From NCBI GenBank assembly GCA_021200315.1, contig JAJQGU010000015.1, forward strand, positions 26,320-90,319: 64,000 nt of DNA, written 5' to 3'. Position numbers and translations under genes: made by a program. How positions within the stretch are numbered: the first letter of the stretch is position 1; the number at the start of each line of letters is the position of its first letter. The stretch is from Akkermansiaceae bacterium. GTDB taxonomy: Bacteria; Verrucomicrobiota; Verrucomicrobiia; Verrucomicrobiales; Akkermansiaceae. Of the stretch, positions 8,309 to 17,624 are shown one piece after another. Under the pieces are notes generated by a model. That model saw only the letters and a program-made list of their open reading frames with translations. It did no database searches and had not been told where the DNA came from.

Positions 8309-9915
8309 GGAGCTACATCGATGGAACAGGCGGCAGGTATGCGCGGAAGGGCAGGCATGCGGAGAATCGCGCCGGTGAGAGCCACGAGATAGCCGGCCCC
8401 ATTGGCGATCTCAAAATCGCGCACAGTAATCGTAAAGCCCCTGGGACGCCCGGCAAGAGCGGGATCGTCGGAAAGAGAATTCTGAGTCTTGGCCACGCAA
8501 ACGGGAAGGCCGGCGAGACCGTTTCTTTCGAAAAGAGCGAGCTTCCTGCGGGCAGCCGGCGTCAGCACGACGCCCGACGCCCCGTAAATCTTCGAGGCGA
8601 CGACGGAGAGCTTTTCCTCGGCGGAGAGGGAATCCCCGTAGAGACAGGAAAACGGGGGAGCGGCCTCGTGCGACGCCTCGACGACGAGGCGGGCAAGCTC
8701 GACGGCTCCCGCCCCGCCCCGTCCGAACACATCGGCGACGGCGCAGCGCACCCCCCGGGCGGCGCAGAATTCGCGGATGGCGGCGGTCTCCTCCTCCGTA
8801 TCCTGAGAGGCGAACAAATTGACGGCCACCACGACAGGACGCCTGAACAGCGCCGCGCTCTCCAAGTGAGCCTCCAGATTGTCCAACCCGCGGCGCACCG
8901 CCTCCACATCCGGCGCGTCGAGCGCGTCCTTGGCAACGCCGCCATGCATCTTGAGCGCGCGCACCGTGGCCACGATCACGATCACATCCGGAGAGATACC
9001 CGCCTGGCGGCACTTGATATCCAAAAACTTCTCCGCGCCGAGATCGAAAGCGAACCCCGCCTCGGTGACGGCATAATCGCTGAACGCCATGGCCATCTTC
9101 GTGGCCAGCACGGAATTGCACCCATGGGCAATATTGGCAAACGGCCCGCCATGCACAAAAGCGGGCACGCCTTCGCAGGACTGCACGAGATTGGGCATGA
9201 GCGCCTCCTTCAGAATGGCCAGCATCGCCCCCGAAACCCCGAATTCACGGGCGTACACAGCCTCGCCGTCGCGGGTGAACCCCACCACCATGCGCTCGAG
9301 GCGGGCGCGGAGATCCGCCAAGCTTTCGGCGAGGCAAAGCACGGCCATAATTTCACTGGCCGGCGTGATATCGAAAGAACTTTCCCGCGGCACGCCCTGC
9401 CCGTTCAACCCGACGACCACAGAACGAAGAGCGCGGTCATTCATATCGATCACGCGCTTCCAGGCGACGCGGGTGGGATCAAGGCGCGAGGAGCCGAAAT
9501 GAAGCGCATTGTCAACCACGGCACTGAGCAGATTGTGCGCCGAAGTGACGGCGTGAAAATCGCCGTTGAAATGGAGATTGATCGTCTCGGAGGGCGTCAG
9601 AGAACTGGCTCCACCCCCCGTGGCCCCGCCCTTGCGCCCAAACACGGGGCCCATGGAAGGCTCCCTTAAGGCCAGGGCGCTTCTCATCCCGATGGCCTGA
9701 AGTCCCTGCGCCAGGCCGATGGAAACCGTCGTCTTCCCCTCTCCCGCCGGCGTGGGCGTGACGGCGGAGGTCAGCACCAGCTTCCCCCGACGGGAACACC
9801 CCTCGAGAGCTTGAAGAGAAACCTTGGCGCGATCGACCCCGTAGGGGATAAAAAACCGGGCGGAGAGCCCCAGCTTCGCCGCCATGCCGGCGATAAAAGA
9901 AGTTTCGGCGTTCAT
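8278..9915 (-). CDS. fhs: Formate-tetrahydrofolate ligase
   Basis: 545 residues. The enzyme joins formate to tetrahydrofolate with ATP and feeds the one-carbon pool. The nucleotide loop TPTPAGEGKTT is near residues 53-63, and MGPVFGRKGGATGGG, NLHFNGDFHA and FVHGGPFANIAHGCNS are family signatures. The ATG at 9915 is preferred to the in-frame GTG at 9924, because the likely promoter places the transcription start between them. The C-terminus ends in GRVIGMKG rather than the more common GLF-type ending, and this end is duplicated downstream. Confidence 0.95.
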   Translation of the reverse strand: MNAETSFIAGMAAKLGLSARFFIPYGVDRAKVSLQALEGCSRRGKLVLTSAVTPTPAGEGKTTVSIGLAQGLQAIGMRSALALREPSMGPVFGRKGGATGGGASSLTPSETINLHFNGDFHAVTSAHNLLSAVVDNALHFGSSRLDPTRVAWKRVIDMNDRALRSVVVGLNGQGVPRESSFDITPASEIMAVLCLAESLADLRARLERMVVGFTRDGEAVYAREFGVSGAMLAILKEALMPNLVQSCEGVPAFVHGGPFANIAHGCNSVLATKMAMAFSDYAVTEAGFAFDLGAEKFLDIKCRQAGISPDVIVIVATVRALKMHGGVAKDALDAPDVEAVRRGLDNLEAHLESAALFRRPVVVAVNLFASQDTEEETAAIREFCAARGVRCAVADVFGRGGAGAVELARLVVEASHEAAPPFSCLYGDSLSAEEKLSVVASKIYGASGVVLTPAARRKLALFERNGLAGLPVCVAKTQNSLSDDPALAGRPRGFTITVRDFEIANGAGYLVALTGAILRMPALPRIPAACSIDVAPDGRVIGMKG

Positions 9916-9924
9916 GCTTCGCAC

Positions 9925-9952
9925 AGTCTATCAGATAATCCGCGTCTGGCAA
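9925..9952 (-). promoter_or_regulatory. Promoter of fhs, very short leader
   Basis: On the minus strand TTGCCA (9947-9952), 16 bases and TAGACT (9925-9930). The chosen ATG is nine bases downstream, leaving only a few bases of leader. Confidence 0.55.
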
Positions 9953-10044
9953 GAATGGAAACGCGCCCACCGCCCCGACGTCCTCTTCCCGCAGCGCCGC
10001 GGACACCCTGAACGGGGGGGGCGGACGCCGGCGCACCCTCCGGA

Positions 10045-13000
10045 TCATCCATCCGCACCGGAAACGGAAGAAGAGCGGCCTCCCTTTCTCCACCGCCGGA
10101 CAACCACATAAAACGCGAAGGGGAGGAAGAAAATGCCGACGGCGGAAGCCGCGCCCATGCCGCCGATCACGGCCACGCCGACCACGTGGCGCGCCGCGGC
10201 TCCCGCTCCGCTGGCGAGCGCGAGGGGCACGCAGCCGAGAACAAAGGCGAGACTCGTCATCAGGATGGGGCGCAGGCGCACCCGTGCGGCGGCCAGCGCG
10301 GCTTCAAGAACACCGTCGCCCCCGGCGATGCGGTCGACGCCGAACTGCACCACGAGAATAGCATTCTTCGCTGCAAGGGCAATCAGCATAATAAGGCCGA
10401 TCTCGGCATAGAGATCGAGAGAGAGACCGGCGGCCAGCAGCGCGCCCAAGGCGCCGGCCACAGCCACGGGCACCGGGAGGAGCACGGCGAGGGGGAGCCT
10501 CCAGCTTTCATAAAGCGAAGCGAGAATGAGATAAATGAAGATCGACGAAAACGCAAACAGCGTGCCCGCGCCCATCCCCCCGGCCTGCTTCCGCTGCTGA
10601 TAGCTCATGCCGGTGTAGGAATACCCCATGTCCGAAGGCATGGAAACCTGGAAAACCTCCTCGATCGCCGCCATGGCCTGCGACGCCGTAAAACCCTCCG
10701 CCGGCACGATATCCAGCATGGACGCATTGTACATATTCTGCCGGATCAGGAAATCCGGCCCCGTGATCCTCTTCACGGAGACCAGGGAATCCAGCGGCAC
10801 CTGCACCCCGTCCTTCCCGTCGAGGTAGAGACTGCGGAGACCGGCCAAATCCATGCGGGCGGGGGCATCGGCCTGCAAATAGACCTGCCATTGGTAGCCG
10901 AATCGGTTGAAGTAATTCACGAACACGCTGCCGAGAAAAGCCTGGAGCGTCTGATATGCCTCGGCTATATCCACCCCCTGCACGGCAGCCTTCTCCTCGT
11001 CAAGACGGAGAAAGATCTGCGGCGTGTCGGCGGCCATGAAGTTATCCACGGCCAGAATCTCGGGCCTTTGCTTCACCGCGTCGATGAAGGCGGCAGTCTG
11101 GCGCGAGAGATATTCCTCTCCGCGGTTGGCGCGGTCTTCGACCATGAGCGTAATGTCCGACGAAGCGCCCACGCCGGGAATGGGAGGCGGCGTCATGGAA
11201 AAGCCCACGGCCTCGGGCACATGCTCATTCATCTGCCTCCTCAGCCAGAGACTGAGGGCGGCGGCGCTCCCGCCCGGCCGCCCGCGCTCATCCCAAGGAA
11301 CAAGATCGACAAAGAAGAAGCTGTTGTTCGGGCTTTCGACGCCCGTCATCATATTGAAGCCCGAGACCGTGACCACACCGCGCACCAGCGGATTATCAAT
11401 CAGGATCTTCTCCACCTGCGCGGAAGCCTGCTCCGTCACGCCCAGCGCCGTGCCCCAAGGCAACTGAAGAGTACCGTAAAAATACCCCTCGTCCTCATCG
11501 GGCAGAAAACCGCCCGGCAGAGCCCGCCCCAGCGGCACCAGCAACAGCGCCACCAATAACAGCGCCATCCCCGCGAGCCCCGGACGGCGGATCATCGAGG
11601 CGGAGGCGTCCCCGTACCCTTTGCGGAGATGGCCGAAGACTGCGTTGAAACGCTCCCCGGCCCGGCCGAGCACCCCCTTCGCCTTCCCGCCGGCGGGCCT
11701 CAACAGCAGCGCAGCCAAAGCGGGGCTGAGACTGAGCGCATTGAAGGCCGACAGAAGAATTGACGCGCCAATCGTCACGGCGAACTGCTTGAAAAGCTCG
11801 CCGCTGATGCCGGGCAGCAGCATACTCGGGAAAAACACAGAAGCGAGCACGAGCGCCGTGGCCGCCACGGGGCCGGCCACCTCCTTCATGGCCTTGAGCA
11901 CCGCCTCCTGCGGCCGCTCCCCCGCGTCAATGTGATTCTGAGCGGCCTCGACCACCACAATCGCGTCATCCACCACCAGCCCGACGGCCAGTACGAGCCC
12001 CATCAGGCAAACGGTATTAATCTCCATCCCCAGCGCGGCCAGCACGACAAACACGCCGACAATCGACACGGGAACCGCCGCCAGGGGAATGAGCGCGGCC
12101 CTCCATCCCTGCAGAAACACAAAAACCACGAGCATCACGAGCACGAGCGCCGCCGCCAGCGTGGTCACGATCTCCCGGATGCCGAGGCGCACGGACTCGG
12201 TAGTGTCGAGAGCCAAGGTCAAATTCACCCCGGGCGGGAGAGCGAACTGTTCCAGCGCCTTTTCCACGGCGGCCACGGTATCGAGCGCGTTCGAGCCCGG
12301 AGCCTGGTAAACGGCCAGCACGGCGCATTCGCGGCCATTGTAGCGGCTGCTCGCGGAGTAGCTCTCCGCCCCCAGTTCCACCCGCGCCACATCGGAAAGC
12401 CTGACAATCGAGTCGTCATCCGCACGCAGGATAATCCGCCCGAACTCTTCGGCATCGCTCAGACGCCCCTCCGCGCGCACCGTGTAGGAGGTCAGCTGGC
12501 CGGGCACGGCGGGCTCGGCGCCGACCTTGCCGACGGGATGCACGGCATTCTGAGCCTTGACGGCGGCTATCACCTCGGGCACGGTGATCCGCAGCGCGGC
12601 CATCCTCTCCGGCCTGAGCCAAATGCGCATGGCATAGCGTCCTGCCCCGAGCACCTCCACATTGCCTACGCCGGGAACGCGCATCAGCGGATTCACCAGG
12701 TTGATATAGGCGTAATTGGCCAGCCAGTCGCCGCTGAAGCCGCCATCGGGGGAAGTGACCGTATAGAGCAGCATGGGCGGCCCGCTCACCTTGCGCAGAG
12801 AGACGCCCATATCGCCCACCTCGGCGGGCAGCTGCGAAGCGGACTCGGCATAGCGCAGATAACTCAGCACCTGATCCATATCGGGCTCCGACCCCACCTC
12901 GAAAAGAACGCTGAGCGTCATCGCGCCATCATTGGTGCTGGTGGAAGTCATATAATCCATGCCCGCCACCCCCGACATCTGCTGTTCCATGGGCGAAGCC

Positions 13001-13182
13001 ACGGCATCCACCACAGTGCGGCAATCCGCCCCCGGATAACTGGCCGTGATCTGAATCTCCGGCGGCACAATATCCGGATACTGGGCTACGGGCAGACGCC
13101 ACGCGGCGAAAGCGCCCCCCAACAGAATAATCAACGCGATGCAGACGGCGACAACGGGGCGGCGTATGAAAAAGGCGTACAT
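10045..13182 (-). CDS. RND-type multidrug efflux pump, inner-membrane subunit (HAE1/AcrB family)
   Basis: 1045 residues, the full AcrB length. It has the N-terminal FFIRRPVVAVCIAL membrane start, PVAQYPDI, and the duplicated layout of six membrane segments, each pair flanking a large periplasmic domain. Proton-relay residues are visible: paired Asp in GLVVDDAIVVVE (TM4) and Lys in LAAKNAILVV (TM10). It exports drugs or other amphiphiles from periplasm or membrane using the proton gradient. It lies 33 bases downstream of the adaptor gene. No outer-membrane channel gene adjoins. Substrate range cannot be predicted. Confidence 0.95.
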   Translation of the reverse strand: MYAFFIRRPVVAVCIALIILLGGAFAAWRLPVAQYPDIVPPEIQITASYPGADCRTVVDAVASPMEQQMSGVAGMDYMTSTSTNDGAMTLSVLFEVGSEPDMDQVLSYLRYAESASQLPAEVGDMGVSLRKVSGPPMLLYTVTSPDGGFSGDWLANYAYINLVNPLMRVPGVGNVEVLGAGRYAMRIWLRPERMAALRITVPEVIAAVKAQNAVHPVGKVGAEPAVPGQLTSYTVRAEGRLSDAEEFGRIILRADDDSIVRLSDVARVELGAESYSASSRYNGRECAVLAVYQAPGSNALDTVAAVEKALEQFALPPGVNLTLALDTTESVRLGIREIVTTLAAALVLVMLVVFVFLQGWRAALIPLAAVPVSIVGVFVVLAALGMEINTVCLMGLVLAVGLVVDDAIVVVEAAQNHIDAGERPQEAVLKAMKEVAGPVAATALVLASVFFPSMLLPGISGELFKQFAVTIGASILLSAFNALSLSPALAALLLRPAGGKAKGVLGRAGERFNAVFGHLRKGYGDASASMIRRPGLAGMALLLVALLLVPLGRALPGGFLPDEDEGYFYGTLQLPWGTALGVTEQASAQVEKILIDNPLVRGVVTVSGFNMMTGVESPNNSFFFVDLVPWDERGRPGGSAAALSLWLRRQMNEHVPEAVGFSMTPPPIPGVGASSDITLMVEDRANRGEEYLSRQTAAFIDAVKQRPEILAVDNFMAADTPQIFLRLDEEKAAVQGVDIAEAYQTLQAFLGSVFVNYFNRFGYQWQVYLQADAPARMDLAGLRSLYLDGKDGVQVPLDSLVSVKRITGPDFLIRQNMYNASMLDIVPAEGFTASQAMAAIEEVFQVSMPSDMGYSYTGMSYQQRKQAGGMGAGTLFAFSSIFIYLILASLYESWRLPLAVLLPVPVAVAGALGALLAAGLSLDLYAEIGLIMLIALAAKNAILVVQFGVDRIAGGDGVLEAALAAARVRLRPILMTSLAFVLGCVPLALASGAGAAARHVVGVAVIGGMGAASAVGIFFLPFAFYVVVRRWRKGGRSSSVSGADG

Positions 13183-13215
13183 AGGCGACTCGGTTCCGGT
13201 TCTTCCGACGAAATT

Positions 13216-14358
13216 CTACAGACGGGTCCCTCCCTGTTCCTGGGGACGCGTCCCGCCCTTCATCTCCACCTTCAGGCGCGCCCGTCCCTCGGCGGCCATC
13301 ATGCCCTGCTGAACGCCGCTCACCACAATGGGCGTCCGCTCCGTCAGGCGGCCCTTCACGGCCACCATGCCATCCCGCGAAAGCCCCGTCTCCACCGGAA
13401 TGAGCCGCGCCTTTCCCCGAACATCCGCACTCACCACAAAACTCTTCCCCTGAATCTCGGCCAGGGCGGACTGCGGCACGAGCAGCGCACCCTTCTCAGA
13501 GGCGACGCGGGCGCGCACATTCACGAACATACCCGGGCGCAGCAACTGATCGGAATTCGGCATATCGGCCTGCATCATCAGCGTACCCGTGGCAGTCGAA
13601 ACCGCGTTGTTCACGCCGCCGATGAGAGCCGGGCCGGGGCAGGGTCTGCCGTTGGCCAGAATCACCTCCACCTCCCGCCCCGGAGCGAGAGAACCGGCGT
13701 CGCCGTCCTGATCGAGCCAATCCTGCTCGCTGACGGCAAAATAGACGCGAATCGGATCCAACTGATTCACCGTCACCATCGGCTCGCTGTCCGGGCCGAC
13801 GTAATCGCCCACCTCCGCCCGGGCGAAGCCCGCCGCGCCGTCAATGGGAGAAACAAGCGTGCAATAGCCCACATTCGTCCGCGCCAGAGCCAGGGCGGCC
13901 AGAGCGGAATCACGGGCCGCCCGCGCCGCCTTCTCCTCCTGCAGGGCGTTCACATAAGTCTGGCGGGAAACCGAGCCGTTCTTCACCAAGGGCGCGTAGA
14001 AACCGACATTCCGCCCCGCCCTCTCGAGCTCGGCCGCCGCCTCTTCCGCGGCATGCTCCGCCTTCTCCTCCTCTTCGAGATACTGCCGGGCATCGAGCCG
14101 GAAGAGCACATCGCCCTTCCTCACATTCTGGCCGTCCCTGAAATCGCGCGTCCGCACATAGCCGGACACCTGCGGCACCACGCCGGCGCTCACGACACTC
14201 ACCAGACGGCCCGTCCACGTATTCCAGGCATCCACATCGCCCCGCACGGGATACGAAACCTCCACGGCATACTCCGCCGCCGGCGGCGGCGCGCTTCTCC
14301 TTTCACAGCCGGAGAACAGGCCGAGGCACACAACGGGCACGGAAACTCGCTTCCACAT
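13216..14358 (-). CDS. RND efflux periplasmic adaptor (membrane fusion lipoprotein)
   Basis: 380 residues from the ATG at 14358. The start has a short signal and lipobox LFSGC, so the protein is anchored by lipid. A biotinyl-lipoyl-like half domain, a helical hairpin of about 60 residues rich in Glu, Ala and Lys (about residues 90-160), the second lipoyl half (LVSPIDGAAGFARAEVGDYV) and a beta-barrel/MP domain follow, as in AcrA. It links the RND pump to an outer-membrane channel. It is the first gene of a two-gene minus-strand operon with the pump. Confidence 0.92.
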   Translation of the reverse strand: MWKRVSVPVVCLGLFSGCERRSAPPPAAEYAVEVSYPVRGDVDAWNTWTGRLVSVVSAGVVPQVSGYVRTRDFRDGQNVRKGDVLFRLDARQYLEEEEKAEHAAEEAAAELERAGRNVGFYAPLVKNGSVSRQTYVNALQEEKAARAARDSALAALALARTNVGYCTLVSPIDGAAGFARAEVGDYVGPDSEPMVTVNQLDPIRVYFAVSEQDWLDQDGDAGSLAPGREVEVILANGRPCPGPALIGGVNNAVSTATGTLMMQADMPNSDQLLRPGMFVNVRARVASEKGALLVPQSALAEIQGKSFVVSADVRGKARLIPVETGLSRDGMVAVKGRLTERTPIVVSGVQQGMMAAEGRARLKVEMKGGTRPQEQGGTRL

Positions 14359-14456
14359 GATGCGGCGTGAGACGCGCCCTTCCCCGCTTCCATTCAATAT
14401 ATAATAGAAAGAACACCACCTGCGGCCGCCCCTTCCGGAAAAAGGGAAAAATTCGC

Positions 14457-14485
14457 TTGCCCTGCCGCGGCGGCTGCGGTAGTAT
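14457..14485 (+). promoter_or_regulatory. Promoter of the PEP-CTERM GDSL protein gene
   Basis: TTGCCC (14457-14462), a 17-base spacer and TAGTAT (14480-14485), 49 bases before the ATG. It lies in the 176-base divergent region shared with the efflux adaptor gene. Confidence 0.5.
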
Positions 14486-14534
14486 TAATATAGAATCGCC
14501 CCACAGGGACGCCGCCATCAAGAAAAACCGACTC

Positions 14535-17500
14535 ATGAAAATCAACCGTCTCATCGCACTCATCCTGGGAGCTCTCCCGGCCGCGGCAGGATTCGCCGCG
14601 GCGGACAGCGACAGCTCGCTGGGCAACGTCATGTACGTGGGGGACTCCATCACACACGGCGTCAACTCCGCCTCGTACCGCTGGGCTCTATTTAAAATAT
14701 TCACGGACAACGGCATCACCCAGAACGAAGTCGGCGTGAACTCCGGCAATTACTCCGGCGGCGTCAGCGCGGGCACCGTCTACGGCGGCGCCGTCTTCGC
14801 CAACGTGCATTCGGCCATCTCCAGCGAGCGCGCCTACGAAGTCGCCGGCACCAAGAACACGTCCGGCCGGCTGGGCAACTCCAACATCCGCGACTGGCTG
14901 GGGCTGGACGACACCTACACCGGCAGCTACCAGATCGACACGGCGACGGAAATGCCGGATATGTACTTCCTGATGATCGGCACGAACGACCTGCTGAGCG
15001 ACAACAGCCACATCAGCACAAACTACGACAGCACAGCGGAATCCCTGCTCGGCACCTACGACAGCGAGGCGGGAACGTGGAGCAACACGGGCAGCATGTA
15101 CGCCATCATCTCGGCCATGCTCGAAGCCAGCGGGGAGGACACGACGATCGTCATCACGACGATCCCCACCTGGCTGACCGGGCGCAGCAACAACAACTAC
15201 CAGGCGGACTTCGAAACCGTGGAGGCGTATAATGAAACCCTCAAGAGCTGGGCGGCCTACTACAGCGAAACCTACGGCTACAACATCGTCATCGCGGAGG
15301 TGAACACGGGCATGACGGACGCGGCGGCGGGCTACTGGCAGGGCGTCTCATCCATGTTCGGCAGCGACGGCCTGCACCCCAGCGCCCAGGGGGATCTCAT
15401 CATCGCGGGCAACATCGCCAAAGCCCTGGGCTACGCGGGGCGCACGGCGGGGCAGACGCGCAAAGCCGCCTCGGACTTCGGCATCCAGGCGGCGGCCATC
15501 CACGCGGGAGCGGAGACGACGGGCACCGTCACCTTCGACAGCGGCGCCGGGACCTTCTCGATGGAAACCGGCTCCGCTCTCGTCTACACCTGGGATGAAA
15601 ACGTCGATCTCAGCACGGGCTACACCGTCGATCTCACCATCTCCGGCGGCATCGGCGACGGCAGTGAAAACGGCTGGCTCACCTCTACCGACAGCGCGTT
15701 CACCATCACCGTCGGCGACGGCACGCTCACCGGCACCCTCTCCATCAGCGAAGCCTACATCCAATGGGGGGACACCGTCCTCTACTCCCTGGACACCTCC
15801 ACCGACCTCACGGACTCCCTGCGCATCGCCTACATCTACGGGAACACCGCGCAGGGGCTCACCTCCGGCTTCTACGTCTGGCTGGACGACATGCTCATCG
15901 GCGAAGCCCTGGCGGGCACCGCGTCGGACTACTCCGGCCTAGCCATCACCAACAACACGGGCGGGACAGTGAACATCGGGAGCCTGAGCCTCGACTCCAC
16001 CGGCTCCTACGCGCCGGCGACCACCGGCATCACCTACGGCAACCCGGCCATCGAATCCTCCATCGTGACGAGCTCGGGCGAGGGCGCGGCGGCCTGGCCG
16101 GACTCGTTCGACAGCTATACCGAAGGCATCAGCACAGGCACGAACATCCGAACGCAGATCGACTCCAGCACCGGCTCCGGAGGAACCATCGGCGGCGTCA
16201 TCTCCTCCGGGAACGCCGCCAACGGCGTCCAAGTCAACAAAAGCAGTTACACGGGGGACATCTACATCACCATGACGGGAACGACGACCTCGGACAGCTC
16301 CAAGTGGAACGCCCTGCACACGTACAACGGGGCGGCCTCCACCCTCACGGGCAGCGTGTCCCTGCGCTTCGACTCCGCCTACACCTCGACCTCGGCATGG
16401 GGAACCATGTTCGGCGCGGTGGGCTCGGCCACCTACGCCGTCAGCGTCGAGGGCAGCGTCTACATGGAATTCTCCTCCCAGAGCTACACCAACACGGGCG
16501 GCACCTTCAACGGCGTCACCGCCTCCGTGGCGGGAGCCTACTGCGCAGCCATCAGCGGCTCGGTGACGCTGGTATTCAACGCGGGGAGCTTCAGCCAAGG
16601 CATCTACGGCGGCTCCATCAACAACGCCTCCAGCAGCGTCGGCAGCACGGCAGTCTACCTGAACGCGGGCTACTTCTGCGGCGACATCTACGCAGGGGGC
16701 TCCACCGGCACCATCACGGGCGACACGGCCCTCTCCATCACCGGAAACGACGTATACACCAACGGCGTGGCCACAATCAGCTCGGGCGGCACGGGCGGCA
16801 CCATCCATGGGAACACGACGCTGACCCTCTCGAACCTCACGGCCGACGGCGCGTTCGCCGCCTACACGGGCGCCCTCTCCGGCACCGCCGGGGCCGCGGT
16901 GAGCGGCACGAAAACACTCGTCATCGACAACGTGCAGCTCCCCTCCTTCGGCGCGAGCCTGGAAAACTTCGACACCATCGTGATCACGGGCGAGAACACC
17001 GACATCGGGCTCACGAGCCTCGGCGGCGCGGGCGCCGTGCAGGTGACGGGCATCTCCGCGGCGACCAGCGTGCAGGACTGCTCGCTGGTTCTGGCGGAAT
17101 CCACCCAGGCGGGCGCAGGCTACGCCTCCATCGTGATGAACGAGGGCGGCAGCATCCACGTCACCGGCACCCTGACGCTGAATTTGGACGCCGAGCTGAC
17201 CGCCCGGATCATCGCAGATCTCACCGGCGCGAACGGGGAAGAGGCGGATGCGGCGCCGCAGGCCGTCTCCCTCGCGCTCACGGACGCCGGGGAGACAGCG
17301 GACACGGAGACGGCCACGCTGACGGGCACCCTCCTCGTGGCCTCCGGCACCCTGACGATGGCCGAAGGCGCCGTCATCACCGTCAACCTCGACGAAACGG
17401 CGGGCAGCGGCTGGCTGGTCACGGCCACGGGCATCACCCAGGAAGACGGCTGCACCTACATCACCTACACGCTCACCGCGTTGCCCGAGCCATCCTCCGC

Positions 17501-17558
17501 CGCGCTGGGTCTGCTCGCCTGCGCCGTCCTCGCCGCCCGCAGGCGCAGGAAGAACTGA
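14535..17558 (+). CDS. Large surface GDSL/SGNH hydrolase with repetitive stalk and PEP-CTERM tail
   Basis: 1007 residues. After a signal peptide (to about residue 24, AAAGFAAA) comes an SGNH hydrolase domain: block I YVGDSITHG with the catalytic Ser, block III GTNDLL, block V DGLHPS with the Asp-His pair. Such enzymes deacetylate or de-esterify glycans. From about residue 330 onward the sequence is Gly/Ser/Thr-rich with strand-turn repeats, probably a beta-helix or stalk. The end is LPEPSSAALGLLA plus a hydrophobic segment and RRRRKN, a PEP-CTERM signal for an exosortase, so the protein is probably exported and anchored at the surface. A mucin or polysaccharide substrate is inferred. Confidence 0.85.
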   Translation: MKINRLIALILGALPAAAGFAAADSDSSLGNVMYVGDSITHGVNSASYRWALFKIFTDNGITQNEVGVNSGNYSGGVSAGTVYGGAVFANVHSAISSERAYEVAGTKNTSGRLGNSNIRDWLGLDDTYTGSYQIDTATEMPDMYFLMIGTNDLLSDNSHISTNYDSTAESLLGTYDSEAGTWSNTGSMYAIISAMLEASGEDTTIVITTIPTWLTGRSNNNYQADFETVEAYNETLKSWAAYYSETYGYNIVIAEVNTGMTDAAAGYWQGVSSMFGSDGLHPSAQGDLIIAGNIAKALGYAGRTAGQTRKAASDFGIQAAAIHAGAETTGTVTFDSGAGTFSMETGSALVYTWDENVDLSTGYTVDLTISGGIGDGSENGWLTSTDSAFTITVGDGTLTGTLSISEAYIQWGDTVLYSLDTSTDLTDSLRIAYIYGNTAQGLTSGFYVWLDDMLIGEALAGTASDYSGLAITNNTGGTVNIGSLSLDSTGSYAPATTGITYGNPAIESSIVTSSGEGAAAWPDSFDSYTEGISTGTNIRTQIDSSTGSGGTIGGVISSGNAANGVQVNKSSYTGDIYITMTGTTTSDSSKWNALHTYNGAASTLTGSVSLRFDSAYTSTSAWGTMFGAVGSATYAVSVEGSVYMEFSSQSYTNTGGTFNGVTASVAGAYCAAISGSVTLVFNAGSFSQGIYGGSINNASSSVGSTAVYLNAGYFCGDIYAGGSTGTITGDTALSITGNDVYTNGVATISSGGTGGTIHGNTTLTLSNLTADGAFAAYTGALSGTAGAAVSGTKTLVIDNVQLPSFGASLENFDTIVITGENTDIGLTSLGGAGAVQVTGISAATSVQDCSLVLAESTQAGAGYASIVMNEGGSIHVTGTLTLNLDAELTARIIADLTGANGEEADAAPQAVSLALTDAGETADTETATLTGTLLVASGTLTMAEGAVITVNLDETAGSGWLVTATGITQEDGCTYITYTLTALPEPSSAALGLLACAVLAARRRRKN

Positions 17559-17568
17559 CGCAGAACGG

Positions 17569-17607
17569 CCGCCCCGCGGGGAACCCCGCGAGGGGAAGCC
17601 GGGCGGC
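17569..17607. terminator. GC-rich hairpin between convergent genes
   Basis: gccgccc (17569-17575) pairs with gggcggc (17601-17607) around an inner ccccgcgggg-rich part. No T run follows on either strand, so a terminator role is only suggested by its place between two convergent genes. Confidence 0.35.
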
Positions 17608-17624
17608 AGGCGCGGCTCCCCCGC

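Noticed and set aside
10186..11559. Long plus-strand open frames opposite the RND pump (also 11932-14370)
   Set aside because: They are His/Arg-rich antisense readings of conserved RND and adaptor genes.
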